This document shows positions 33,601 to 44,784 of a stretch of 64,000 nt of DNA, in pieces. This stretch comes from Daphnia pulex (lineage: Eukaryota; Arthropoda; Branchiopoda; Diplostraca; Daphniidae), in assembly GCF_021134715.1 (NCBI RefSeq), contig NC_060024.1, positions 7,440,001-7,504,000 on the forward strand. Direction: 5' to 3'. Position 1 is the first letter of the stretch. Each line of letters begins with the position of its first letter. Position numbers and translations under genes: made by a program. The notes beneath the pieces were generated by a model. That model had not been told where the DNA came from. It saw nothing but the letters and a program-made list of their open reading frames with translations, and did not search any database.

Positions 33601-36600
33601 TCCTGGCTTATCGGGCGCCCGTCCAACCAGAAGTTGTAGTAGTAGTAGTATCGCCGACGGGCCCTTGCCTGGTTCAGTTGCCGCCCAGCCTGCCAGTCGA
33701 GTGGAGTCAACCAACAACGTGCTCTCGCGTCCTTCGACTCTCAGTTCTCTACCTTCCAACCACGCCAGCAAGAAAGTGACAAGCGCACGGAACACGAACC
33801 ATTCCAAACCGGCCCGCATCTCAACAGCAACAACCTCCTCCGCTTTCGCTTCGCCTCGTCCCTTTCACCCGTCTGTTCGTGTATCAGTGGCGGATAACCC
33901 CGACCTCAAACCACAGTCTCAAGGATCCACCGTCGCCATCAACCATGGCTCCTCGGAATTCGTGGATGGCGCCGCTGCAGCCGGACTAGCCGACGCCGCC
34001 ACCGCCGACTCATCTTCGCCTTCGCCTTCTCACTCAGTCTGTGACAGAGACACTAATTACGTTGTGTTTGACTATCCACAAGCTCTGGACGAACCGGATC
34101 ATTACAGTCAAGTGGTCGTCAACCAAGAGGAAAAGGTTACAGAGTCACATCAACAACAAGATCGAGACGTCATGGGCACTTACCCGGATGTTGCCTATAG
34201 TGCGGACAAGTCGCCGGATGACGGCAGTTCGGCCGACATTGCCCGTCACCACTTGAAAGAAGACGATCTCCTTGACGATTTCTTCAAATTCGTTTCCAAT
34301 GGTATGTGTCTACCTGTTTTTTTTTGCGTTTCCTTTTAAATCACGTCACGTCTTTTCTTTGACTTCGTGACGAGATTTCAATGTGGTTCACATGACGTGT
34401 GTATCTATTTCCCCCTCTCTCGTGACGTTTTACTTTTCTTGGGCCTTGTTCTGTGGTTTTTCCAATGAATTTCGCTCTCTTAGCAGACGGATTTCCCGTC
34501 GTGACATCAGTTCCGACAACAAAAGAGCGGAAGATGTAGAGAAAACAATAGAACACGAGATAGTACTAAGGCCACACATAATGTGTACTTGCATAACAAG
34601 TGTGTGTGTGATTTTCTTCATCATCATCAACATTTTTCCGGTTATTTCCTTTTATTTGCAGAAAATTTGAGAAAGGTGACGGTTCTCAAGACGGTCCAAG
34701 GCCTAGGTCTGAGCGTGACCGGAGGCGTTGCAACCTCAACTATAGGTGGTGGAACTACTGGTGGTAGTAGCATGGCAGGATTTTCGTCACCGTCAACGCT
34801 CGACGCCGCTTTCGTGGCATGTTCCTGGCCTGGTTTGATCCGCATTAAGAAAATTTTCCCCCATGGAGCCGCCTGGCAGACGGGTCAGCTGGTAGTCGGT
34901 GATGTTCTCCTGGCCGCCAATGGACAACCCCTCACCGGCTGCACAAATTATGTAAGTCACGGAATAGTGTTTGGCTTCTTCTCCTTTTTTTTTAAATCTT
35001 ATTATCCAGATGGCATTAGAAATTAGTTCGAAGAAAGACCTGAAATGCTTTTAATTCTTAACCTTTTTACTCAATGAATTATGGATTGTTATCTTGTTCG
35101 AAGGTCGAAAGCGAGTGCATTCTAGAATGGTCAGTATGGAAATTGATCTCATGGTGGTCTATTGTTCTGGGAATCACGTCGTTTAATCTCATTCGACAGG
35201 TCTTGCGCTTTTTCTGTTTTAGAAATGAGGGGGGTCCTGCAACTTTTTCCGCAGAATTCTCTCTAAAAACATTTTCCCTTTTCGTTGAAAGTTGTTTTTC
35301 AAAGAATTCCGGTCCCACGTTTTTTGTTTTTGTTTTGAACTAATGAGGATCGAACTGAATAATAGGCGGTTAATGGGCGCCAAGAGTGTCGTACCTTTGC
35401 CTTTATAATGAGGGCGCATTTTGATCCCACGGCCGAGACGGTGAAGGTCACGTCTGCTCTGTGAGGACGGAAAACAAATGCCGTGTACTATTTCGTGGCG
35501 ACCGGATACGCCTTCAGCTCGAGGCGATCCGTCATCAAAGAGACTATAAGGCAGCAACTGTGCAGCACCCCTGCCTGAGGGTCGTGATGAATCCGGTGTG
35601 TTCGCATTGTTCCTTTTTGTTTTTATATTTTCCTCCTCCAGCGAAACCCCTTTCATGCTGACGCATTTTGGGAGGAATATCAGATCGACCCCAAAAGCCC
35701 TGGGCACCATATGCTGGGCGATAAATCATTCACGGGAGGGCACTGAACGGTCGTTAGGCCATTTTTCCTTAAGAGGGCAGTTGCTTGAATAAGTTTGCAT
35801 CCAAGCAACACACTGAAAAAAGAAAATCATGATGGATCACTTCCGTCATGTATACGTTTTTTTTTGGGGGGGGGGGGGGGTTTATCATTTTGAATCGCGC
35901 GGAATTTAAATTACAAGTTACAAATTTGTATCTTTTTTTCTCATTACAGGAAGCATTGGAAGTGTTGCGCTGCTCTCCGCGTGAAACTAATCTCTTGGTG
36001 TGTCGCATCCCGTCAGAAATAGCCGAGAAGATGGGCATTCACCCACCCGAGTCGCCCACATCAGCTAATTCTAGTCACTCCAATTGGCTCTCACCTGTTT
36101 TGACTCTCAGCACTCTAGGCGTAAGTTATCAGTAGACTCCCCCTTATCTCATTTAACGACTCAATGACCTGGTATCTCTCTTACAGGAATTTGAAATTAA
36201 CATGACGAAAGTCAACGGCAGTTTGGGTTTTACATTGCGAAAAGAGGACGAGAGCATTTTGAGCCATTATGTTCGGTCATTGGTCAAAGAACCGGCTATT
36301 TCCGACGGCCGTATCCATCCCGGAGATAAAATTATCAGCGTAAGTTTACTGACCGCTGAGTCATAGATCATTATCATTTACTTTTTATTGCCGCGAGTGA
36401 AAATTAATGAATTAATTCAATAAAATACAGGTTAACGGAGTAAACATGTCGGAAATGAGCCACGCTGAAGCTGTTGCTTTTCTACGTCGTTGCCCGGACT
36501 CCGTCACGATACGCCTTTTCCGTGACTCTGCAGTTACTCCGCTTTCACCATTATCGCCGACGGAGCCAGAATCGGGATTGAACCGGCCTCGCCCACTCCT

Positions 36601-38055
36601 AAGGTGTGTGTGTGTGTGTGTGGTATCCAATCGGTTTTTTGAAAGTTTATGTGCAATTTGCGGTGGTAAATTTTCTTTGCAGACAAGAAGCTCAAGACCT
36701 GCTTCACGATCTAGCCGTTCGCAAGCAAGGTGGTTCAAGAGGTGCCTCTCCAGCTCCAGCGCTTTCTGGATCTCCTTGTTCACCCCGTCGACGCCGTTTG
36801 ACCAAAACACCGAGCCCTGATTTAGCAACTGTAGCCAAAGATCGTAAGTGGTGCAATTATTTGATCTGTTTGAGAGAGCTGGTTTTTCTAAGGTTTCTAC
36901 TGATTTAACAGGATTTGGATCGCCGTCTTCTCATAAAGACAGTTGTTGTAGTCTCCCTCCAAATTTCACAACGTCGCCACCGATGAGCCCTCTCCCTGAA
37001 ATTGATATGGAACGCGATGCAATGGCCAATAGTCTAGATCTCACAGGTAATGAGAGAGCTCGTTTTTCATTTTATTGCAACCAATGTATTGATTACCATG
37101 GTCTGATGACGCCTTTAGATTGTAATACTGCATCGTTCCATACCCCGTCTGGAACGACTAGGGTTTCTCGACCCGATTTTCTCGACCTCAGCAACTCGCT
37201 GGTGAAAAAGCAACGATTCATGTTTACCCCACCTAACGATCATCCACCGTCGGGATTCGAAGAGCGCCAAGCGGGTGACGGACAACCTGAGCCACCCGTT
37301 GTCGACCAGGAACTGGAGATATCAGAGTACCTCACGCCCAATCGAATAGGCGACTCTATCCGGGAGGACTGTTCCAGAAAAAGTTTCAGCGGATCCTTTT
37401 GTATTCGAGGAGAGGATGTAGTTGATCACTCTGCTCTCGGCAATACGTTGGAGGAGACAATGGATGAAGAATTTGTTTCTTTTCAATCGAACTCGACTAT
37501 GGAACGTTACGCACCACAGGGGTTGTCTGACCACGATCTCAGTAACCGTTTCTCGTTATGCGACAACTCTGGCGCCAACCGCGGAAAGGACGGCCTAGTT
37601 AAATGGAAGGGCATCGTTCTAACTCCTGACGAAGAATATGTTGAAGAAGCTCACCTGGGATTGGTAAAATAGTTTAGTCATTATACCAAATTAAACGCTG
37701 AAATTAACCATTTTATCCTATTTTTCAGATTCAGACGATTGAACTTAACAAAGGATGGAATAGTCGATTGGGATTTAGTGTGGGCCTTGACTGTGATGGG
37801 CAACTGGTAATTAGCGCTATCTATGACGAAAGCGTTGCAGCTAAAGATGGCCGATTGAAGGTTGGAGATCATGTCTTACGGGTATGTTTGAATTTCTTTT
37901 TTTTTAAGGCCACCGAGACCATTTCATAAATGTTACTCATTTTATTTCTATAGGTCAACGGCGAAAAACTTGAAGGTTGCTCTAAAGATTACGTTATCGA
38001 TATTTTAAGAAAGACGAGAGGTCCAGTTGCCATTACGGTTCGGAAGATTGCTTAG
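30698..38055 (+). CDS. Multi-PDZ scaffold protein, PTPN13/FRMPD2-like C-terminal part
   Basis: Predicted cytoplasmic scaffold binding C-terminal peptide tails. Exons: 30698-31379, 33462-34301, 34662-34951, 35950-36120, 36187-36339, 36431-36603, 36683-36843, 36912-37663 (optionally split by 37047-37118), 37729-37881, 37954-38055, giving 1158 or 1134 aa. Residues 1-507 are Ser/Thr/Pro/Gln-rich and disordered. PDZ-a (about 508-630) reads GLGLSVTGGV then RIKKIFPHGAAWQTGQLVVG, with a Gly/Ser-rich insertion in the binding-loop region. PDZ-b (about 662-752) reads GSLGFTLRKEDE then SDGRIHPGDKIISVNGVNM. PDZ-c (about 1075-1158) reads LGFSVGLDCDGQLVI then DGRLKVGDHVLRVNGEKLEG, ending the protein. There is no phosphatase. 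The start was chosen because upstream frames are closed. It directly follows the KIND-FERM-PDZ gene on the same strand. Confidence 0.8.
31380..33461 (+). other. Intron 1 of the multi-PDZ gene, no exon seen
   Basis: About 2.1 kb without a recognisable exon. It contains G-rich runs (about 31489 and 32140) and a (GA)n patch near 33100. No nested gene could be supported. Confidence 0.4.
34952..35949 (+). other. Intron within PDZ-a, no exon seen
   Basis: A 1-kb intron interrupts the PDZ-a domain between NGQPLTGCTNY and EALEVLRCSP. It carries the T9/G15 homopolymer junction at 35857-35880. No nested coding unit was recognised. Confidence 0.5.
37047..37118 (+). other. Probable 72-nt intron, in frame and stop-free
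   Basis: GTAATG ... CCTTTAG bounds 72 bases inside the long penultimate coding block. The length is a multiple of three with no stop, so splicing or retention both keep the frame and change the protein by 24 residues. Other introns in this gene are similarly short. Confidence 0.55.
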
Positions 38056-38436
38056 GAAATATTTGTTCTCAATTTTTCATGTTCGTTTTCTTTTCTCTTG
38101 TCCCGTCCGCGTGCCAACTTACCGCATCCAAATAGTTTCTGAAAGGCATACATTAATCATGAAAATGATAGATCTTTTAAACCGGCACCCAATATTACCG
38201 GTTCGTATCGTTTGTTCTAAAGCCTCTCCTGTTTACCAAATAGCCTCCAAGGTTTGTCGCACACTCTATTTAGTGCCATTACATAATCCCGTTAGGTCTT
38301 TAACGTCGCAAGCGTAAACGCAAGTCGACTATGAAGATGCTGTGGCCTTAAGATTGAATGGTTTTTGCCTGTACAAAAAAGCAGTTTACTAACTTAATGT
38401 AATGATCACAATGATGTCGATTGTCGAACCGGTTTT

Positions 38437-38442
38437 AATAAA
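38437..38442 (+). terminator. Polyadenylation signal of the multi-PDZ gene
   Basis: AATAAA about 380 bases after the stop codon at 38055. Confidence 0.6.
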
Positions 38443-39944
38443 AGTTTTCTACGAACATAGAGTTGTGTGTATATTAAGAAATATCTTGATTCCGACGTTG
38501 TTTGTCTCTTTGAACGAAATAAAATATATAATTGCCATTCTCTACTTATGAACTTACTAGCGATTTAGCGAACCTTGCCGTTGTTACTCGTTGATGTTAA
38601 GAAAAATCTTCTTAAATTTTAAAACCAAAATTAAAAGAGGTCATAAACTCTTCGTCACAGTTACGTCTCACGATTCTTGTAGGAAACCAGTTAGACCGTT
38701 GTAGTTGATAATCTTGTGTCTTCGTGGCCTCAAAAAAGAAAAGGGTTGAAGGTTTCAATTAAATGTGTTTTTGTTTCATAGGAGACTTTAGTAAACTATT
38801 AAATTATATTTTTCCTTTTTATACAAACAATTTGCATTACATCCAGGCTTGTTAATATCGAAAAAAAAGTATTTCCGATTGCGGTAGCGATACTGGTGTT
38901 TTTTAATGCCGACTAACGAACGACGAGGGGAAATAAATCTTAAAAGATTACCTGATAACTAAGGAATGTAGTTATCTAATTAAGAATAGCAACTGAAGAC
39001 GATTGAAATGGGAAAATTAAAAACTAAAACTAAAACGGGCGAAACTCCATAAGCCGCCATGCCAGAACTGTAACTGGTTCGTGTACAATCGATTTTTCAC
39101 AATTTCAGCGAACTGACAACTTCGGACGTTAGACTACTCTATTACCAGTTCCACGTTCCACTTGGCCTCCGATGAACGTTCAATACATCTTGAACATGCC
39201 ATCGTTAGCCGAAGGCCATATACCACTCCCTGATTGGCTGGAATCAGCACGTGACTAGGTGGACGACGCTAGTCACGGTAGCGCTCGTCGTGGCGGTGGG
39301 CTACAACACACTGTAAATACGTGCTAGTCCTGAAGTGGATTTTGTTCCAAAATTTGAAATTCTGTTTTCTAGTTTTAATCTGTTTGATTTAGAATGATAT
39401 CATGACAAGTGTAATCAAAATAATCATAAATTCATCATCATCCTGATGAAGTGAGTGCAGAAAATTGATATCAAAGAACTTGGAGACTGTTGCAGCCCAA
39501 ACAGAATGTTTGGGAGAGTTGTTTTATCCTGTTTACTACCTGTACCTGGTAGTGAAAGTATTTCATTAATTCTGATATTGTTTAAATTGCTACATTACTA
39601 CTTTTCTTATAGGACAAATCAAGGAAGGAGAAATAATCCTACGAAGAAGACAACACCAAGGCCTTGTTGAATTCACGACTAATCAAGGAATACAAAGGAA
39701 CTTACAGCTCGTATGCAAAAGTTTATTAGTTCCTAATTTCTATTGGCTACCCACTAAAAAGTGTATTATTTAAGCTTTAAAAAACCCGAAATTCAAAAAC
39801 ATTTTGAATTTTTTAAAAGCGAGAATACTTAATTCTGCTACGCACCCGTTCCTTTCTGTAGACCTTTTCCATTTTCTACAAGACGACAATGTGTGTTAAT
39901 CCGTCTGTGTCTGTAATTGAGCAGTTTTATTTTGAAATAAAAAA
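38443..39944. other. Intergenic region, nothing recognised
   Basis: AT-rich, with short frames on both strands and no domain. A GC-richer island at about 39160-39310 contains a repeated CACGTGACTAG / CTAGTCACGGTAG pattern, but no gene. Confidence 0.45.
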
Positions 39945-40842
39945 CTAATAATTATGTTTTCCAGCTGCCGAAAAAAAACCAGCAACCGATATTTCCTTAA
40001 AGTTTGGTATACCAGTACTGTCAGGGGAACTTAATTCCACAATTTTGTTTAGCAACACTTCGCCATTAAATATAGTGAAATAAGAAATTAAACCGTAGGC
40101 GAAGTCGTAAGAGCTTCCGCAAATGTCAACGCCATATGACATGTAAATTACGTGCGCAGGTGGTATATACAGGAATGGAAATTGTAATAAAAATAATTTG
40201 ATTGAAAAAAATAATTTAATTTTTTTTGGATCCTTACAAAATTGGAAATTTTCCCATTGAGATCCCCGGTGAAATTACCCATACATCCAACTTTCAAATT
40301 TGGCATGTAGTGATATTTGTAGAGATCAGCTACGTAAGACAATGGAAGATGAAATTTGTTAGTTTCTTCGCCTGATATATCATGGTCATATTTGACCTCA
40401 TACTGAGGATTGATCCATGATGTGCAGCTGCTTCTTGCATAATGTGGATCTCGTTCATAATCCAATCCAACTGTGTCTTAAAGAAATTTTTGAATTTTCT
40501 CAAAATTAAAAATTTACATTACTTAGTTTTTGGGATAAGAAAGGAAATGATAATTTTCTACAAAAAATTATCAATATTTTGCGCAAATTTTCAAATAAAT
40601 AGGGCGGTACCGTACTACCATTGAAAGATCGTGTCACCATAAAAACCACAAAAGAGTTGGCGGGAGACCGAATATATTGTAGAGGCATTTTTGATCGGTG
40701 GTCCAGATTTCTTGCATAGTAGACAAATTAATAATTGATGCGTGTCCACATTCGAAAATGACCCCAAATGACCATCATCTTTTTGACACCATACTACATG
40801 GGATTCCTTTTGGAATTCAGTTTCTGGTAGTACCCCATTCAC
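39945..40842 (-). pseudogene. Fragmentary secreted-protein-like exons, possibly C-type lectin
   Basis: Three minus-strand frames lie in order. The segment 40842-40615 contains SHVVWCQKDDGHLGSFSNVD, which resembles the conserved WCxxxGGHLxSF block of C-type lectin domains. The segment 40465-40240 reads HYARSSCTSWINPQYEVKYD with further cysteines. The segment 40142-39945 reads CGSSYDFAYGLISYFTIFNG to a stop. They may be exons of one gene, but I could not join them in phase with convincing splice sites or find a signal peptide. A decayed or unrecognised extracellular protein gene is the best description. Confidence 0.3.
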
Positions 40843-40913
40843 TTAAATGACGTATCCATTTGGCTTTTTCGGTAAACGAGATATGATTCCGATTTTACCT
40901 TTAACTTACATTA

Positions 40914-41736
40914 GGGGAGACCGGGGCTATGTGGGACACGGGGCTAAAATGTACAGGGCAATTTTTATATGTACAATTTGTCTTACAATTACGAAATACA
41001 TACAGCGTATGTTAAATGATGTTTTATTTATAATATAACCTGAATTTCCGATTTTTTGCCGAGTTGTATGGGAAAAACAAAAAAATGGGAATCGGAAAAA
41101 AAATTTCAGACGTTTTGTTTTTCATTTTAGTAATATTTTTTTTTTAATATTTTTATAAAACCCAGATAGCTGTTTTTATAGGGTTTTTTCCCTAGTTTAA
41201 GATTATATTAATATTTTATAAAAAATGTGTTCCTAAGTATGTTATATTTTAGTTTATTTGATGTTGTTTGGGTTCGGGTTAAACGGGACATGGAAAACGG
41301 GGTAAAACAGGTATTGCCAGATCAACGTTATTTCCAGAAAAACGCCCCCTGGCAACAAATCAAAAAAACTTTTTTGATCTCCACTTCTACTTTACAAAAT
41401 AAATTAAAAGACAGCACTTCTGAAAGGGAAATGAATTTCCTTTTCATCAGTGCATTACTTAATAAATATAATTAAGCCGTTGCAAAGAAAATTGATGTTC
41501 CATTTTTCCCCCGGATCTGTTCCGTTTAACCATAAATTTTTTGTTATTCGGCATTTTTTCATGTTGGCATTTCATCATATAACTATTAAATGATTCAACG
41601 AAAAAAATTAAAAAAATTGACAAATGTTAATAAATGCCAGGGAATCACCCATATACTTTTATTTTTTCATAATTCTTATTTTTATTTAAATGGCAGCGAA
41701 AAGAAAAAAATTGTCCCACATAGCCCCGGTCTCCCC
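40914..41736. mobile_element. Nonautonomous DNA element with 24-bp inverted ends
   Basis: Positions 40914-40937 and 41713-41736 are exact 24-base inverted repeats (outer end GGGGAGACCGGGGCTATGTG). A second, inner inverted pair is present (GGTTAAACGGGAC near 41277, GTTCCGTTTAACC near 41519). The 823-bp interior has no long ORF. No target duplication is evident at the outer edges (left TTA, right GAA), so the superfamily is not assigned. Confidence 0.75.
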
Positions 41737-41898
41737 GAACAGTCATACTGTCATATTACATTTTATTTTGTTGAAACACTCTCATTTAATTTGATGTCCC
41801 CCTTTTTTTAATTATTAGAATATAATTTCATACGCGAACATAATAAATTGTATCATAGTATGTTAGAAGGAGGTGGGTCGATAAAAACAAGTCGCATT

Positions 41899-41939
<41 letters not shown>

Positions 41940-42809
41940 ATTTGGTTATGCATGGTCATACACGGTGTCAAAAGAGAAGCAAACAAGACGGGGGAAAAGA
42001 GGCGCCATACAAAATTTATTGATAATTTATTGATATCTCGGATATCATGAATCTCTTCCCTCTAATTCTGTCCACTTCAACAATCATGGTTCAAGTGGGT
42101 AATTGATCGAACTTCAAAGAATTTACAGGTAAAAAAAGGGAATAAGGAAGAAAAATAGAATGGGACGAAGATTCATGAAGTTTATAGATCCGTTCTACCC
42201 TCTTCCTCTGTTCAAGAACCATGTTTAGTGTATGTATTTATTCAAAACTATTGGGAATTGGACTGATGGCTACTATATATGACCAACCCACCACATTCAG
42301 GGGGATTGAATAAAAGGATCTGATTGGCTGGCCTTTTTTGTATCGCTTCTCTAACTGCTGCCGAGCTGTGTTTAAATCTTCGATGGATGAATGAATTTCA
42401 GGTAAAATACCTTGAGGGCATTGGCTATGAAATTGTGGCCCAGTTAGCTGAGTTGTATTTCTGTTGGCCGTCCAGCCAAATTTCTTCGACTTGGCGGAAG
42501 GCGGCCGTAGGCTCTTCGTCCACGTCCAGCTACTAACACCTGGTCTCAACATCGTTCAAGACCTCCTGGACGGCCATGGCCAATCCGTGGAGCCGAACTT
42601 AGGCCTGCATCAATTCGACCCGGTCGGCCAGTGTTGATTGCGGTACTGTGGTAATTTTTTTTCAAAAAATGCGGTAGCGATAACGACGATAGCGATAACC
42701 AGTAGAAATACCGCAGTAGTACCGCGGTACCGGTAAAATTTGCGTTACATTTGGAAAAAAAAATAAATGCCTGAATAATTTTATTATTACGTTTGCCTGT
42801 ACCCTATCA
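41737..42809. other. Repeat-rich interval with one unrecognised minus-strand ORF
   Basis: It contains the (GA)n tract and a minus-strand 104-codon frame (42552-42238) including FGWTANRNTTQLTGPQFHSQ and LEKRYKKGQPIRSFYSIP. I do not recognise a family. It is probably transposon-derived, given the neighbours. Confidence 0.35.
41900..41935. repeat. (GA)n microsatellite
   Basis: About 17 uninterrupted GA dinucleotides. Confidence 0.95.
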
Positions 42810-44520
42810 CTACAATTTGCTATTCACTTTAAGAAACAACATTTTCTCAAAGTTGGCATCTGACAACCTATTTCTAGTTGGTCGGAAGATACTTCCGCCA
42901 ACACTTAACAGACGTTCTACAGATGCCGAAGAAGGCAGTGCTGCATTAAACTTCAAAAACATTTCCTTGATTGTTGGATGTTTTAGGAGAGATGATGTTT
43001 TTGTAGATTGATCAGCTAAAAACATTAAGTTCAGACGTTATTGGGATGGAAGATGGCCAATAAAGTGACTCAAAAAAATTTTTTTTCTTGTTTGGACTGG
43101 CGTCGCAGTCTTCGCTTACTATTTACGACAAGAACTAAAAGAATGCAAAATTTGAAAATGAATAAAATAAGACTTGAAAGATGAAAAAGAAGTTTTGAAC
43201 CTCGGGGTTGAGTCAGTGTAAAACGTCTCAAACGACAAATTCACCTTGTCCAGCATGGCAGTTCTTTCATCTTCCTTAATCCAGCTTAGTTTAAATTTTG
43301 GATGCACCATTGCAGCTAAACACAGATCTTCATCGTTGAAGCAATGTGGAAATGGAAAATTCAAAGCGGAGATAATGGATGAAATACACACTTTGCAATG
43401 TACAATGCCAGACTTTCTTCTAAATAACTCCATCTTTCTCATCAAAATAGTCAGAGTTGGCAGTTAATATCTAATTGAGGCTTTCTTGTCCGCCTGTAAA
43501 AAGTCCAAGGCCTCGGTCAGCGGTCGCATAATTTTGACGTATTCACGAATATAGTCTTGGCCGAAAGTATGGCACATTGAAATGGGTGAACACATCCTTT
43601 AAGACACTTTTCCTAGTGTTGATGAAAATTCGAAATCTATCGACAGCATTGAGTTTCAACGAGTCTCTTTGTGAATCACAAATAGTCCGTTTAGTTTTTT
43701 ACTATTTCGTCAGAAGCCTTTGTACAGTACCTTTCATAAAAACGACTCGGGCTTTTCGACAAAGAAAGCAGAAAAGACCATTTCTAGCGTTAGGTGTCTT
43801 AACCTGACGAAAAAAAAGTGAGGTCGACAGATTCCCGGCCTTTTACTTTGTTTTTCTTCGGGATTGGGTTAAAGTTTTGTAAAATAGGCTGGGTTAAGAA
43901 AACGGGTATATTGCTCTAGGGCTTGGCAATATTTTCCCTCGATATTTCTGGGAAAAGTCTCCTATACCATGGCCTTACAAAGAATTTTTATCCCGCTAGC
44001 CCTTAGCGTCTTTATAATCCCGCCGGAGATGGGCAGGGTAGAAAAAACTTCGTTTATCCGGTCGAGGTTAGCTTTCTACCCAGACGTTTTTCATACCTAT
44101 ACCCCATAATGTAAGATAGACAATGAAAAGAAATTGTCGTCTACCTATCCGTCTGGATTCCACCCCCTGCCTGTTTCTTAAAATAAAGAAGGAAATAAAA
44201 ACTCGATATGGCCAGGAATCTGCCGACCTCACTCTTTTTTGTACGAATTAGGTGGTCATCTTGCGCTGGAGTTCGACTTTTTTATTAATTTTGTCATGAG
44301 CCCGAGTCGTTTTTATGAAAGGTACTGTACTTCGACACTGCTTGTTCCAGATTTGTTTCATTTTTGATTTCCTTGAGATTTTAAAGTGAAGCATCAATCT
44401 GTTTGTAGACATCTTTAGTTGCAATCAAATTAAGGGTGTGTGATGCACATCTTCTATGAGGTGGTAGGGAATATATCACATCAGAAACTCTTTTATCCAG
44501 TATACTTGTAATCTACAAAA
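42810..44520 (-). pseudogene. hAT-family transposase remnant interrupted by a MITE
   Basis: Minus-strand pieces follow hAT order. At 44520-44390, [20 protein letters not shown] then [20 protein letters not shown], the conserved CxxH-TLNL block of hAT catalytic domains. At 43445-43140, FNDEDLCLAAMVHPKFKLSW. At 43025-42810, FNAALPSSASVERLLSVGGS then IFRPTRNRLSDANFEKMLFL, the C-terminal dimerisation domain. The reading frame is broken, and a 603-bp MITE sits between the first and second pieces. The upstream minus-strand frame 44784-44566 (acidic, QLEDPTDGETQNNDFSDSEF) may be its linker. No intact BED finger or terminal inverted repeats were identified. It is an inactive autonomous-element relic. 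Confidence 0.8.
43725..44327. mobile_element. Tc1/mariner-type MITE nested in the hAT remnant
   Basis: Ends CAGTACCTTTCATAAAAACG (43725 onwards) and its complement ending at 44327 form 29-base perfect inverted repeats. They are flanked by TA on both sides (43723-43724 and 44328-44329), the Tc1/mariner target duplication. A second inner inverted pair occurs at about 43818-43840 and 44210-44232. There is no coding capacity. Because it splits the hAT transposase, it inserted later. Confidence 0.85.
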
Positions 44521-44784
44521 GTGAATCAAAAATTATTCTATTGCCTGATCTTCCATTCCTCGAATTTATTGTTCTGCTTCCGATTCTTCTTGATGCTGAT
44601 CTTCCTCAAACTCGCTGTCAGAGAAATCATTGTTCTGCGTTTCTCCATCTGTTGGATCTTCAAGCTGCGATGAAAGAATATTTGAAGAAGTTGCGTGGCA
44701 AAAAGGTATGGCAAAAAGGCGAAACGCCTTTACAAAGACCGGGTTGGACATGGCCCAGCCCAGCCGATTGGAGGACGTCACCAT

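Noticed and set aside
33511..33819. Minus-strand open frame opposite exon 2 of the multi-PDZ gene
   Set aside because: Leu/Ala/Gly-rich antisense of a Ser/Pro-rich coding exon; composition alone explains it.
30698..38055. Phosphatase domain expected after the PDZ domains
   Set aside because: Looked for the HCSAGxGRSG-type signature after each PDZ and downstream to 40 kb; not found on either strand.
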